This document shows positions 35,504 through 44,785 of a stretch of 64,000 nt of DNA, piece by piece. The stretch lies in contig NZ_JAAXCQ010000001.1 in assembly GCF_012272855.1 (NCBI RefSeq), forward strand, positions 124,001-188,000. The letters run 5' to 3'. Under the pieces are notes generated by a model. The model was not told where the DNA came from. It saw only the letters and a program-made list of their open reading frames with translations, and ran no database searches. The translations under genes were made by a program, and so were the position numbers. Position 1 is the stretch's first letter. The number at the start of each line of letters is the position of its first letter. This DNA is from Arenibacter sp. 6A1. Lineage in GTDB: Bacteria; Bacteroidota; Bacteroidia; Flavobacteriales; Flavobacteriaceae.

Positions 35504-36763
35504 ATGAGAAATTTACTACTACTTGTTACTGCGCTAATTTTAGGTACTGCCCCTACCTTTGCGACTTCTCCTGAAGATAAGGCAACGATAAGCGATGCAT
35601 ATAGAAATCAAAACTCTTTTATATTTGTTGAAAGCGGCATTACTTTTTCCGTATACCCTGATGGGGAGTTCGATTTTTATATAGATGACCGTGTTGGTGG
35701 TATAAATGCCAATGTAAACTTTGGACGTACGAACATTACCTTCAACAGTGGTTACAACTATGACCCCTATGTTCAATACGACGATTACGGGGCGATTTTA
35801 CAAATTGAAAACGTACCTATTTACTACGATTATTACGGTAGGGTATCCCAAATAGGGAATGTCGATATCCGATACAGAAATTCTAGGGTTTCTAGAGTTG
35901 GTGGGCTACATGTTTACTACGACCATAGAGGATATTTTAGTCACCACAGAGGCTATATAAATGTGTATAACAGGCATTATGTTTACAGACCGTTCCACAA
36001 TTATTTTGCACGCCCAGCGGTAGGTTTCCACATGGTATACAATAGACCTTATAGAAGGTACTACGAGCCGGTAAGATACAGCTATTACAGACCATACCAC
36101 TATAACCCAAGGAGAGCACATGTGCATGTTGGCAAGCATTATAAATACCACCCTAAAAAACACAAAAAAGAAAAAATTTATAGAAATGACAAAAGAGTAG
36201 CTGTTAGGGACCATGGGTATAGAACCACCCCTGCGTCGAGGTCTAACAGGACTGTACAGCAATATAACGATCGGAATCATTATAGAAACTCTTCTTCGAG
36301 ATCTAATGCTGTTCAGGTGAACCATGATAGAAATAGAGACTCTAAAGACAGGGATTCGTACAAAAACAATAATGGTCATAGAAACTATAGGGATGCTGGG
36401 GACAGGTCTAGAACCCATAGATCGGTAACCAAAAAGGAAGTGACCACTACAAGAAGTAAAGGTACAGATCCAGGTTACCAAGATCGCAACAACAGCTCTA
36501 GGGCTTCGCGCTCTACCAGGGTCAGTACTAGAACATCGACTAAAAAGGAGGTTTATAATCAGCCGCAAAGAAATGTAACTAGGAATACTAGTGCTACAAA
36601 AAATAGACATGAAAAAATCCGTAAGGACGCTCCTTCTGAAAGATCAAAAGCGAGCTCAAGAACTGCTTCGAGAAGGTCTTCTGATAGGGAATCGTCTGGA
36701 AGGGTAAGAAGTAATGTATCCGGTTCAAATACATCAAGAACTGGAAATGTAAGAGGAAATTAA
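35504..36763 (+). CDS. exported Tyr/Arg/Ser-rich basic protein
   Basis: Secreted or envelope protein of 419 residues, function unknown. It has a signal peptide (about 1-20, ending TFA). Residues 35-135 form repeated beta-like segments (GGINANVNFG, IGNVDIRYRN, VGGLHVYYDH). A Tyr/His/Arg-rich stretch (about 140-230) is followed by a strongly basic, low-complexity Arg/Ser/Asn/Asp tail (about 235-419) that should be disordered. The N-terminal repeats recur in flavobacterial hypothetical proteins. The basic tail might bind DNA, anionic polysaccharide or surface glycans (speculation). Confidence 0.8.
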   Translation: MRNLLLLVTALILGTAPTFATSPEDKATISDAYRNQNSFIFVESGITFSVYPDGEFDFYIDDRVGGINANVNFGRTNITFNSGYNYDPYVQYDDYGAILQIENVPIYYDYYGRVSQIGNVDIRYRNSRVSRVGGLHVYYDHRGYFSHHRGYINVYNRHYVYRPFHNYFARPAVGFHMVYNRPYRRYYEPVRYSYYRPYHYNPRRAHVHVGKHYKYHPKKHKKEKIYRNDKRVAVRDHGYRTTPASRSNRTVQQYNDRNHYRNSSSRSNAVQVNHDRNRDSKDRDSYKNNNGHRNYRDAGDRSRTHRSVTKKEVTTTRSKGTDPGYQDRNNSSRASRSTRVSTRTSTKKEVYNQPQRNVTRNTSATKNRHEKIRKDAPSERSKASSRTASRRSSDRESSGRVRSNVSGSNTSRTGNVRGN

Positions 36764-36788
36764 GTTAGTTTTAGGTTAGTTGGTTGTA

Positions 36789-36829
36789 TAGCCCTGTTGT
36801 GAAATTTTTGCAACAGGGCTATTTTTTTT
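36789..36829 (+). terminator. Rho-independent terminator
   Basis: A perfect 11-bp stem (36789-36799 with 36811-36821), an 11-base loop and an 8-T run, 26 bases after the Arg/Tyr-rich protein stop. Confidence 0.92.
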
Positions 36830-36929
36830 GATTCCAAAAAGTTCCTTTACATAAATTCGGATAATGAAACTACTAACTTTATTGTTCTGGAGCTCTTAAA
36901 GGCAGAAAAAGGTTTACCTTGAAAAGAGG

Positions 36930-38399
36930 TTACATTCTTGTCCTTAATTTTTCTATATACTTGGCCAGTATCCTATACACATCTTCCGATATTTTAAACC
37001 GGTACAGGGCTATAACGTACACGAGCACTATTAAGGCGCTCTTAAGCGCGATATTAATTACCGGATGAAAAGGAAGCCGTATAAAATGAAAAAGCCCCCC
37101 TACCACAATTAAAAGCAGTACAACTTTAAAGGTATCTATAGTTATAGGCTGAATATGGAATTTAGATTTCACATAAATCAGTTTTATGCTATTATAAATG
37201 AAAAACGCCATAAAACTAGCAATTGCAGCGCCATCCAACCCATATTTAGGGATTAACCAAAGGTTCAACAATATAGTGAGTACGGCCAAAAGCACCCCTA
37301 AAAGCAACAGGGTTCTGTAAAAATCGGAATTATACAGAATGGCATTGTTGTTTCCCAGCAAGGCATCATATACTTTGGCCAGGCCTATAATGACAACAAT
37401 AATATAGCCCCCTCTATAACTATCGGGCAGTAAATCGAATAAATTATCTAGGTTTAAAATTATTAATAGAAACAAAAGTCCCGATACTATAAAAAGTGTC
37501 AGTGAGCTTTTCCTATATAAACTTTTTAAGGCTTGGTGGTCTTGTTTATGTAGAATTTCTGCGGTCAACGGATAGGTTATATTGTGCATGGACCTAGACG
37601 GAACAGCTATCACCGTGGCAATATACCCTGCCACACTATAATAAGCTACATTTTCTATGGCAATGAACTGATTGATCATCACCTTATCTACCTCCAACAG
37701 GACGATGGCTGCCGATCCTCCCAATATAATCAAGGCACTATAGCTAATGATTTCAGGGGTGTTTTTAGGGAAATTAAAATTTAGTCGTAGCTGTTGCAGT
37801 CGAAGCGCGTACAGCTTCATAACCACGGTCCGTAGCACATAAAGACCAACCAAGGCATTTAGAAATTGAGGCACAGAAATAAGGTTCCAATACACCAACA
37901 TCAAAAGCACCGTCACCCCTATCCTACTAAAAACCTCTTTCATGAAATTGCCAAAAACAGATTTCATACGCACTTTGGCCCAGGCATAGTAGACTTCAAA
38001 ATAAGCCATAGCCACCCCCACGATAAATATATGCCAAACGTACCCTTTTACGATCGGATTCTCCCTGGACAAAAACAGCCCTATAGCCTCATTGGCAATA
38101 TAGGATAGCACACCAATAGGCACTACTAATAAAAGTGGCAATAGTAGCATTAAGCTTAAAAAACCGTCGGTTTTTTGACGGGCTTGGAATCCAGCATAGT
38201 ATTTCACCAAGGCATTGGGAACCCCAAATGCCAGCACAGGCATTATCACTGCTGAAGCCGATAAAATAACGTTGACCAATCCAAAGTATTCATCGCTTAA
38301 AAAACGCGTATATAGAAACAGTAGATTTATTCCCCCAATGGCAAATCCAAAGTAGGTGATCAGGGTATTGCTCAAGGATTGCTTTAAAACTATTCCCAT
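36930..38399 (-). CDS. polysaccharide/oligosaccharide flippase, Wzx-like
   Basis: Inner-membrane transporter of the MATE/MOP superfamily, 489 residues, with about 12-14 predicted helices. It opens with SLSNTLITYFGFAIGGINLLFLYTRFLS-type sequence and has FGVPNALVKYYAGFQ in helix 2-3, typical of lipid-linked sugar flippases. It is the last gene of the DUF4834-YfhO-GT4-flippase run and overlaps the glycosyltransferase gene by 10 bases. Likely role: moving undecaprenyl-linked glycan across the membrane. Confidence 0.88.
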   Translation of the reverse strand: MGIVLKQSLSNTLITYFGFAIGGINLLFLYTRFLSDEYFGLVNVILSASAVIMPVLAFGVPNALVKYYAGFQARQKTDGFLSLMLLLPLLLVVPIGVLSYIANEAIGLFLSRENPIVKGYVWHIFIVGVAMAYFEVYYAWAKVRMKSVFGNFMKEVFSRIGVTVLLMLVYWNLISVPQFLNALVGLYVLRTVVMKLYALRLQQLRLNFNFPKNTPEIISYSALIILGGSAAIVLLEVDKVMINQFIAIENVAYYSVAGYIATVIAVPSRSMHNITYPLTAEILHKQDHQALKSLYRKSSLTLFIVSGLLFLLIILNLDNLFDLLPDSYRGGYIIVVIIGLAKVYDALLGNNNAILYNSDFYRTLLLLGVLLAVLTILLNLWLIPKYGLDGAAIASFMAFFIYNSIKLIYVKSKFHIQPITIDTFKVVLLLIVVGGLFHFIRLPFHPVINIALKSALIVLVYVIALYRFKISEDVYRILAKYIEKLRTRM

Positions 38400-39670
38400 T
38401 GTAAATATTTGGACAATTTTCTGGTCAACTCCCTTCTATGGTATTGTCCTATATTGGCCGATGGCAGTATTAGCTCCTTCGTTTTATAGGCCATAAACCA
38501 TTCTAACAGCTGTTTTTTTATAAGCTCTTTTTCTTGATATTCAAAGGTTTTACCGGTATGGGTATTGGCTACGATCTGTCCTACTTCCCATCCCTTAGGA
38601 CCAATTCCCAAGATAGGCCTTTTGGCCGCCATATATTCGAAAACCTTGCCGGGAATAATTCCTTTTGTTTCCTCAGAATCGATCTCGACCAATAACAGTA
38701 CTTGCGATTTTTTTTGAAAACGCAAAGCTTCTTCATGAGAAACATACCCTAAGAGCTCGGTATAAGGCTTTAGACCAGCACCATATACACTCTCTAGGAC
38801 ATCTTCACTGACAACCCCTGCCAATTGCAATGTAAAGCTTTCTTTAAAACTTCCATTCTCATCAATCAGTTCGGCCAGGGCCTTCCATAAACTAGCCGGA
38901 TTACGGCCAGAAAGCAAGGAGCCTATATGCGAAATGGTAAAAGATTCGTCTAAGGGTACCGGTACATCCTCCTTGGTATCAAAACCGTTAGTAATGACTT
39001 CAATGGGTTTATTGGTAATGACCGAAAATTCGTTTTTGGTCGTATGGCTAGTAACCAAAATTTTATCGGCCCCGTTCAATACCAAATTCTCTAGATATTC
39101 GTGTTTTTTTCTTGAAACGCGACTGAGTTTTAACTTTTCGTGATACCCTATAGATGTCCAAGGGTCTCTAAAATCGGCCAGCCAATTTATAGAATGACGT
39201 TTTTTTAAGCCATGCCCAATAAGGTGTACACTGTGTGGTGGGCCCGTAGTAATAATGGTTTCGATGTTTTCTTTTTGAAGCACTTCTGCTAAAAACTTCA
39301 CAGAAGGTTTTACCCAAAATTTTCTGGCATCCGGAATAAATAAATTGCCCCGCACCCACAACAAGGCTTTTTCTAGGAGGGTCTGATTTTTTGTCGTTAT
39401 GATTCCGGCACTGATTTGGGCCGTCTTTTTTGATGAAAAAATACTAGCAAGCCCATAGGGTTCAAATATTGGATGGCGATACATTTTTATTCCCTCTGGT
39501 ACCTCGTCTACAAAAGATTCATCGGTCATGGGGTAATGGGGATTTTTAGGCACATACAATACCGGTTCTATATTAAAATCCCTAAGATACTTTACAAATT
39601 TTAACCATCGCTGAACCCCTGGTCCTCCTGCTGGGGGCCAATAATAGGTAATTATGAGAACCTTCTGCAT
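38390..39670 (-). CDS. GT4-family glycosyltransferase
   Basis: GT-B-fold sugar transferase of 426 residues. The N-terminus KVLIITYYWPPAGGPGVQRWLKF carries the typical glycine-rich acceptor loop. The C-terminal half has TNGFDTKEDVP, SHIGSLLSGRNP and the donor-binding LVEIDSEETKGIIPGKVFEYMAAKRP with the conserved E-x7-E-like pair. It overlaps both neighbours (1 base with yfhO-like, 10 bases with the flippase), so the three are translationally coupled. The sugar transferred is unknown. Confidence 0.9.
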   Translation of the reverse strand: MQKVLIITYYWPPAGGPGVQRWLKFVKYLRDFNIEPVLYVPKNPHYPMTDESFVDEVPEGIKMYRHPIFEPYGLASIFSSKKTAQISAGIITTKNQTLLEKALLWVRGNLFIPDARKFWVKPSVKFLAEVLQKENIETIITTGPPHSVHLIGHGLKKRHSINWLADFRDPWTSIGYHEKLKLSRVSRKKHEYLENLVLNGADKILVTSHTTKNEFSVITNKPIEVITNGFDTKEDVPVPLDESFTISHIGSLLSGRNPASLWKALAELIDENGSFKESFTLQLAGVVSEDVLESVYGAGLKPYTELLGYVSHEEALRFQKKSQVLLLVEIDSEETKGIIPGKVFEYMAAKRPILGIGPKGWEVGQIVANTHTGKTFEYQEKELIKKQLLEWFMAYKTKELILPSANIGQYHRRELTRKLSKYLQWE

Positions 39671-42102
39671 TAAGACACTGTTTTGTTCTGGCGCTTCTTA
39701 TAGCTATACCCTAACCCCATTAGTATGATAAGTCCAATCAATATGGACACGGCCATGGTAATCTTTCCTCCTGTTTTTACGACTTCAGGTTCAAATTTAA
39801 ATTCTACGAGGTGTTTTCCGGCGGGTATTGCCAGGGCTCTAAGTACATAATTTACCTCAAAATGATCTTTTAGTTCCCCATCTATATAGGCATTCCATCC
39901 ATTGGCATAGTACATCTCCGAAAACACAGCGATTCCCTCATGTTCGTTATTAGCGATATATTTAAGATAATTGGGCTTATATTCTACGAGTTCAATACTC
40001 GCTGTAGAATCTTTTTTATAAGTAAAGGTCGTAAGCTGCTCGAACTTTTGGGTATTTACCACAGCCTTTTCTTTGAGGTCCAACCCACCCAAAGTGGATA
40101 TTTCTTCATCGGCAGATTTTACGGGTACAAGTTCCTTTACAAACCAAGCATTGCCATTGGCATCTGGATTCAGTGCCGGATACTTTTGTCCTTCTTCTTC
40201 CTGGATGACATATTTTACATTAAGCATGTTTAGGATCCCAATATTATTTTTTGCGATCTGATAATCGAACAGGTCTTGGATTCCGGCTGGTTTTGCCGCA
40301 TGATAGCCTCCAATAGATTGATTAAAATAAGAGGTTCTTGCCCCATTTAACCCCTCGGAAGGATCAAACACCCTAAAAACGGTAGTGTCCTTACTCAATT
40401 CCTTTTCCAAAGCAGTCTCTTGAAAAGGTGCTGTCATTCTTCTTTGGGCAACAAAATCGTCCTTGTCTACATATCTCTTGGCAACGCCTACCAAATCAAA
40501 AACGATTAAAACCCCTATGGCCAAAATGGCCCAATGTTGTTTGATCTTATCTTTTATAAAGAACCAAATAACCAAGGCCGCCAAAGCCACATAGGTGATC
40601 GATCTAAAAATGTCCTGGGAGTATACCGCCTTACGATCGGCCTTTATCAAGGACACTATATCGTCTCCGTAATATTGTCGGTACATCTCGTCGCTGGGCC
40701 CTTCAAAATTAAACATTCCCTTGACAAGCAATAACAGCCCGCCCACTCCTAAGGTTATAATAAGGGCGATTTTTAAGTCCTTTATTTTTTTAGAAGTTGC
40801 AATAGCGGTATTAAATAACGCCACTAAGGTTAACATGGCCATAATTGGCACACACAACTCTAATATTACTTGAATGGAAGAAACAGCTCTAAATTTATTG
40901 TATAGCGGAAAATAATCGATCATAAAATCGGTCAGTGCTCCAAAGTTCTTCCCCCAAGACAGTACAAGGGACATTACTGTTCCTCCTACGAGCCACCATT
41001 TAGATTTTCCTTGCACCAAAAACAACCCGAGTACAAAAAGGAAAATTACAATAGCTCCTATATATGCAGGAGCAGCAACAATAGGCTGCTCTCCCCAATA
41101 CAGCGGTAAGCCACTGGCAAATTCCAAGGCTTTTGTTCTTGGGATCCCATTTTCGGTCAAAAAAGCATAGGTCTTAGAATCTGCCCCTAAATTCTCATTC
41201 CCAGACCCACCAAAAAGTCTCGGAACGAACAAATTCAAGGATTCCGAAATCCCGTAACTGTACTGAGTAATATATTCCCTGTCTAGTCCCGATTTATTTT
41301 CTTTGGGTGTTCCGTTGGGGGTTATGGTTAATTCAGAGGCACCTCTGGTACTCCAATCGGCATATTCCTTGGTAGCCATTAAACTGGTGGCGTTTGCCGC
41401 CACTCCTAAAATGACCGCTCCTACTAATATCCCAACAGCGATTCCAAAATGTTTAAGAGTCTGTTTTTTAATAGCATCGACAAGGTATACCGCTCCCAAA
41501 ATCAGCACCAACAACATAAAATAAAATGTCATTTGATAATGGTTGGCACCTACTTCCAATGCCATGGCTACGGCCGTAAGAATAAACCCCCATAAATATT
41601 TTTTTCTAAAAACAAGTACGATTCCTCCCAGCAACATTGGGAAATACCCAATAGCATGTGCCTTCGCATTATGCCCTACTCCTAAAATAATAATCAAATA
41701 GGTAGAAAAACCAAAGGTAAGGGCTCCCAATACTGCTAGTTTGTAGTCTACTTTTAAACAACAAAGCAAAATGTAGAAACCTATAAAATATAAAAATAGG
41801 TAATCTGCCGGGCGTGGTAAAAAACGGATGACCCTATCGAGTTTTTTAACGTAGTCGTGCGGATAATAGGCCCCTAATTGATAGGTAGGCATACCCCCAA
41901 AGGCACTATTCGTCCAATAGGGTTCCTCTCCGGTAGCTTTCCGGAAGTCTATCTGCTCTTTGGCCATTCCGGTAAACTGAACAATATCAGACTGCTGAAT
42001 GACCTTCCCCTGTAAAACAGGATAAAAATAAGCTAGTGCGGCAATTATAAAAAATACAAGAACAAAAAAATGGGTAAAAAAGGCTTTAAGACCGTTCCTC
42101 AT
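39670..42102 (-). CDS. YfhO family membrane protein
   Basis: Large polytopic membrane protein of 810 residues with about 12-14 N-terminal helices, an extracytoplasmic C-terminal domain (about 570-770) and a last helix (about 775-795). The N-terminal QSDIVQFTGMAKE and ANHYQMTFYFMLL blocks are typical of the family. YfhO proteins are GT-C-type glycosyltransferases; in Firmicutes they glycosylate lipoteichoic acid. Bacteroidota lack that polymer, so the acceptor is unknown. The coupled GT4 and flippase suggest an undecaprenyl-linked donor. Confidence 0.9.
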   Translation of the reverse strand: MRNGLKAFFTHFFVLVFFIIAALAYFYPVLQGKVIQQSDIVQFTGMAKEQIDFRKATGEEPYWTNSAFGGMPTYQLGAYYPHDYVKKLDRVIRFLPRPADYLFLYFIGFYILLCCLKVDYKLAVLGALTFGFSTYLIIILGVGHNAKAHAIGYFPMLLGGIVLVFRKKYLWGFILTAVAMALEVGANHYQMTFYFMLLVLILGAVYLVDAIKKQTLKHFGIAVGILVGAVILGVAANATSLMATKEYADWSTRGASELTITPNGTPKENKSGLDREYITQYSYGISESLNLFVPRLFGGSGNENLGADSKTYAFLTENGIPRTKALEFASGLPLYWGEQPIVAAPAYIGAIVIFLFVLGLFLVQGKSKWWLVGGTVMSLVLSWGKNFGALTDFMIDYFPLYNKFRAVSSIQVILELCVPIMAMLTLVALFNTAIATSKKIKDLKIALIITLGVGGLLLLVKGMFNFEGPSDEMYRQYYGDDIVSLIKADRKAVYSQDIFRSITYVALAALVIWFFIKDKIKQHWAILAIGVLIVFDLVGVAKRYVDKDDFVAQRRMTAPFQETALEKELSKDTTVFRVFDPSEGLNGARTSYFNQSIGGYHAAKPAGIQDLFDYQIAKNNIGILNMLNVKYVIQEEEGQKYPALNPDANGNAWFVKELVPVKSADEEISTLGGLDLKEKAVVNTQKFEQLTTFTYKKDSTASIELVEYKPNYLKYIANNEHEGIAVFSEMYYANGWNAYIDGELKDHFEVNYVLRALAIPAGKHLVEFKFEPEVVKTGGKITMAVSILIGLIILMGLGYSYKKRQNKTVS

Positions 42103-42123
42103 GGCTGGTTTTATGGTAAAGGG

Positions 42124-42387
42124 TTATTCAATTTCCTCAAAATCTATATATTCTCCGACTTTTTTTGAGGGCTTCGTTTTTTTGGAGTTCTTTTTCTCTA
42201 TGATGATCTCTCCATTTTGTTCTTCGGTATAGTTATTTTGTTGAGTATAACCTCCAAATTTTTTATTAAAATGATCCTGTGTTTTTTTAGCAGCATATCG
42301 CAATAGTATTGGCCCAAGCCATTTTGCTAGAATTTTAAGCAAATAGTATACTAATAGTATAATTAATATCGTTCTTAAGAAACCCAT
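42124..42387 (-). CDS. DUF4834 family small membrane protein
   Basis: Protein of 87 residues with an N-terminal transmembrane helix (about 4-26) and a charged C-terminal half rich in Lys, Gln and Glu (FGGYTQQNNYTEEQNGEI). It matches the flavobacterial DUF4834 family (number from memory), of unknown function. It is the first gene of the minus-strand envelope cluster, 21 bp before the YfhO gene. Transcription probably starts at the palindromic divergent promoter upstream. Confidence 0.75.
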   Translation of the reverse strand: MGFLRTILIILLVYYLLKILAKWLGPILLRYAAKKTQDHFNKKFGGYTQQNNYTEEQNGEIIIEKKNSKKTKPSKKVGEYIDFEEIE

Positions 42388-42406
42388 ATTATTAATAAAT
42401 TTAAAC

Positions 42407-42438
42407 CCAAAAATACAATTCTATCGTTGTATTTTTGG
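42407..42438. promoter_or_regulatory. palindromic divergent promoter region
   Basis: A perfect 12-bp inverted repeat (42407-42418 with 42427-42438) has one TAnnTTTG box in each arm: TATTTTTG on the plus strand at 42430-42437, and the same on the minus strand at 42408-42415. The boxes face the plus-strand gene at 42474 and the minus-strand gene starting at 42387. No clear -33 boxes are seen. Confidence 0.5.
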
Positions 42439-42473
42439 TGCTAAAGTCATAAAATAATAATAAAATAGCATCC

Positions 42474-43484
42474 ATGGCATACCTTTCTAAAATTAAATAC
42501 TTTAAAAGGATCGTTCTCTTGGGATTTATTTTTTCCTATACGCTAAGCTTTTCCCAATATACCGATGTCATCAATTCTAATCGCCCAGGCGAATCGGTGA
42601 GTGCCTATGCTATTGGAAGAAATGTTTTACAGGCCGAAGCGGGACTTTCTTTTGAGCAGCAAGATCATTCTCGACTACTTACAGAATCGGATATTTTCGG
42701 AGTAGACCTATCCCTACGTTATGGGCTGCTTTGGGAACGCCTAGAAATTAACTACGAAGGCATCTTTAACAATCAGGACAAGCTAGATATAAACACTGGT
42801 GTCACCAATAAGAATACCGACTTTTACAGAAACAGGTTTGGGTTAAAATATTTACTCTACGACCCCTTTAAAAACGAAGAAAGGAACAAGCCCAACCTTT
42901 TCAGCTGGAAAGCCAACAATAAATTTAAGTTAAAGAACCTACTTCCAGCGATCAGTATTTATGCCGGCGCTAATTTTGTATTTGGCGATAACCCTTACTA
43001 TAAAAACGCCCCCATCGCATCGCCAAGAGTTATGATCGCCACCCAAAGCAGAATAACGCCTAGGTTTGTTCTAATTTCCAATATTGCCTATGATAAAATA
43101 GGGACCGATTTTGAGGAATGGAATTATTCCGTATCCTTGTCCCATTCTTTCAGAGACCCTAAATGGAGTGTATTCATAGAAAACCAAGGAATCAAGGGAG
43201 AGCTGTATTCCGATATTTTATTCAGGAGCGGTGTCGCCCATTTAATTACAAACAACCTACAGGCCGATATTAATTTTGGCGCTAGTTTTAAAAGCACTCC
43301 TAGCAGAATATTCGGGGCCTTGGGAATGTCTTACAGGTTAGATATGCACCAATATAAAGAAACTCCGATCTCCGATGTAGAGGGCGGCCCTATAAAGAAG
43401 AACAGCATGAAAAAGAAGGGCAAAAAGCAGCAGAAAAACGATAAAAAAAACACCAAGAAAAACAAGGGGGAAATTGACTTCTAA
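42474..43484 (+). CDS. outer-membrane transporter-like beta-barrel protein with Lys-rich tail
   Basis: Exported protein of 336 residues. It has a signal peptide (about 1-27, ending SFSQ) and NSNRPGESVSAYAIGRNVLQAEAG, typical of the MetA-pathway phenol-degradation-like transporter family (Phenol_MetA_deg). Alternating beta-strand pattern follows to about residue 300. The last 30 residues are a Lys/Asn-rich tail, unusual for a barrel that normally ends in an aromatic residue. The substrate is unknown. It is divergent from DUF4834. Confidence 0.78.
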   Translation: MAYLSKIKYFKRIVLLGFIFSYTLSFSQYTDVINSNRPGESVSAYAIGRNVLQAEAGLSFEQQDHSRLLTESDIFGVDLSLRYGLLWERLEINYEGIFNNQDKLDINTGVTNKNTDFYRNRFGLKYLLYDPFKNEERNKPNLFSWKANNKFKLKNLLPAISIYAGANFVFGDNPYYKNAPIASPRVMIATQSRITPRFVLISNIAYDKIGTDFEEWNYSVSLSHSFRDPKWSVFIENQGIKGELYSDILFRSGVAHLITNNLQADINFGASFKSTPSRIFGALGMSYRLDMHQYKETPISDVEGGPIKKNSMKKKGKKQQKNDKKNTKKNKGEIDF

Positions 43485-43581
43485 TGACACCAAAATTTAA
43501 GCCTTTTGCAGGAACAAAATAACTTTTCTGTTTTTTCTATAAATTAATATCCCTAATATTGAACCATACAAACACAATCGT

Positions 43582-44700
43582 ATGGTTACCTTAAAAGAAG
43601 CTACAACAAAATCAGAATTAAAAGAATTCGTAAAATTTCCATTTTCCCTCTATAAAGATTCCCCTTATTGGGTTCCCCCAATCATCGCTGACGAATTAGC
43701 ATCCTTTGACAAGGATAAAAATCCGGTTTTCAAAGATGCCGATGCGTGGTTCTTTTTAGCCTATAAAAACAATAAAATTGTAGGAAGGGTTGCCGCCATT
43801 GTGAACCATATAGAGATTAACCAACAAAAGGTTAAAAAGATGCGTTTTGGCTGGTTCGATTTTATAGATGACACAGAAGTTAGCGAGGCCCTTTTACAAA
43901 AGGTCTCCGAGATTGGGCAAAAACACCAGCTCAGCTATATGGAAGGTCCGGTTGGATTCTCCAACATGGACAAGGTTGGTGTCCTAACCGAAGGGTACGA
44001 CCATATTGGCTCTATGATTACCTGGTACAACTACCCTTATTACGTACAGCATATAGAGCGTCTTGGTTTTACCGTGGAAAAAGAATATGTAGAAAACAAA
44101 TTTCCTTTTGCCAATGCCGATCCTATTTTCTTTGAAAAGGCCAATCTGTTGGTAAAGAAAAGATACGGCGTTAAAGAGCTTAATTTCACCAAAACGGAAG
44201 AAGTTATGACCATGGCCGATGAAATGTTCGATCTTTTCAACGAGAGCTACGCCAAACTATCTTCCTTTGTTCCGATCACCGATATCCAGAAAGAGTACTT
44301 TAAAAAGAAGTACATCAGTTTTATTAATCCAGAATACATAAAATTTGTTGTTGACAAGGACGATAAGCTGATCGCCTTTGGAATTGTGATGCCTTCCTTT
44401 TCTACTGCCCTGCAAAAAGCCAAGGGAAAATTGTTCCCCTTTGGTCTTTTTCACCTACTATGGGCGAAGAAAAAAAGCAAGGAAGTACTTTTCTATTTAA
44501 TTGGGGTACACCCAGAATACCAAAACAAGGGGGTTACCGCTGTTATTTTCAACCAGTACCATGAAACTTTTTCAAAAAAAGGAATTGAAACCTGTATTAG
44601 AACCCCAGAATTGGCCGACAATGTAGCAATTCGTCAATTATGGAAGCATTTTGATCCAAAAATATATAAAAGAAGAAGTACTTATCGCAAGGATTTGTAA
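43582..44700 (+). CDS. GNAT-family N-acetyltransferase
   Basis: Cytoplasmic protein of 372 residues, longer than a single GNAT domain (about 150). It starts VTLKEATTKSELKEFVKFPFSLYKDSPYWVPP, a pattern found in large Bacteroidota and actinobacterial acetyltransferase-like proteins. The acetyl-CoA loop is recognisable near residue 310 (GVHPEYQNKGVTAVIF). The substrate is unknown. Its start codon lies within the right arm of an 8-bp inverted repeat (43562-43569 with 43580-43587). Confidence 0.82.
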   Translation: MVTLKEATTKSELKEFVKFPFSLYKDSPYWVPPIIADELASFDKDKNPVFKDADAWFFLAYKNNKIVGRVAAIVNHIEINQQKVKKMRFGWFDFIDDTEVSEALLQKVSEIGQKHQLSYMEGPVGFSNMDKVGVLTEGYDHIGSMITWYNYPYYVQHIERLGFTVEKEYVENKFPFANADPIFFEKANLLVKKRYGVKELNFTKTEEVMTMADEMFDLFNESYAKLSSFVPITDIQKEYFKKKYISFINPEYIKFVVDKDDKLIAFGIVMPSFSTALQKAKGKLFPFGLFHLLWAKKKSKEVLFYLIGVHPEYQNKGVTAVIFNQYHETFSKKGIETCIRTPELADNVAIRQLWKHFDPKIYKRRSTYRKDL

Positions 44701-44731
44701 TCACAAACCCAATACAGACCATTTAAATCTA

Positions 44732-44765
44732 AAAAGCCCACTCATGGATTCATGAGTGGGCTTTT
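44732..44765. terminator. bidirectional Rho-independent terminator
   Basis: A perfect 15-bp stem (44732-44746 with 44751-44765) with a 4-base loop, A-rich on the left and T-rich on the right, between convergent genes. Confidence 0.93.
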
Positions 44766-44785
44766 AACTATTGTACTATAAAAGT

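Noticed and set aside
35906-36610. 234-codon open frame antisense to the Arg/Tyr-rich protein gene
   Set aside because: It is rich in Ile/Val/Ser/Arg in a way that mirrors the codons of the sense gene, and has no promoter or known motif. The sense frame has a signal peptide and ordered domains.
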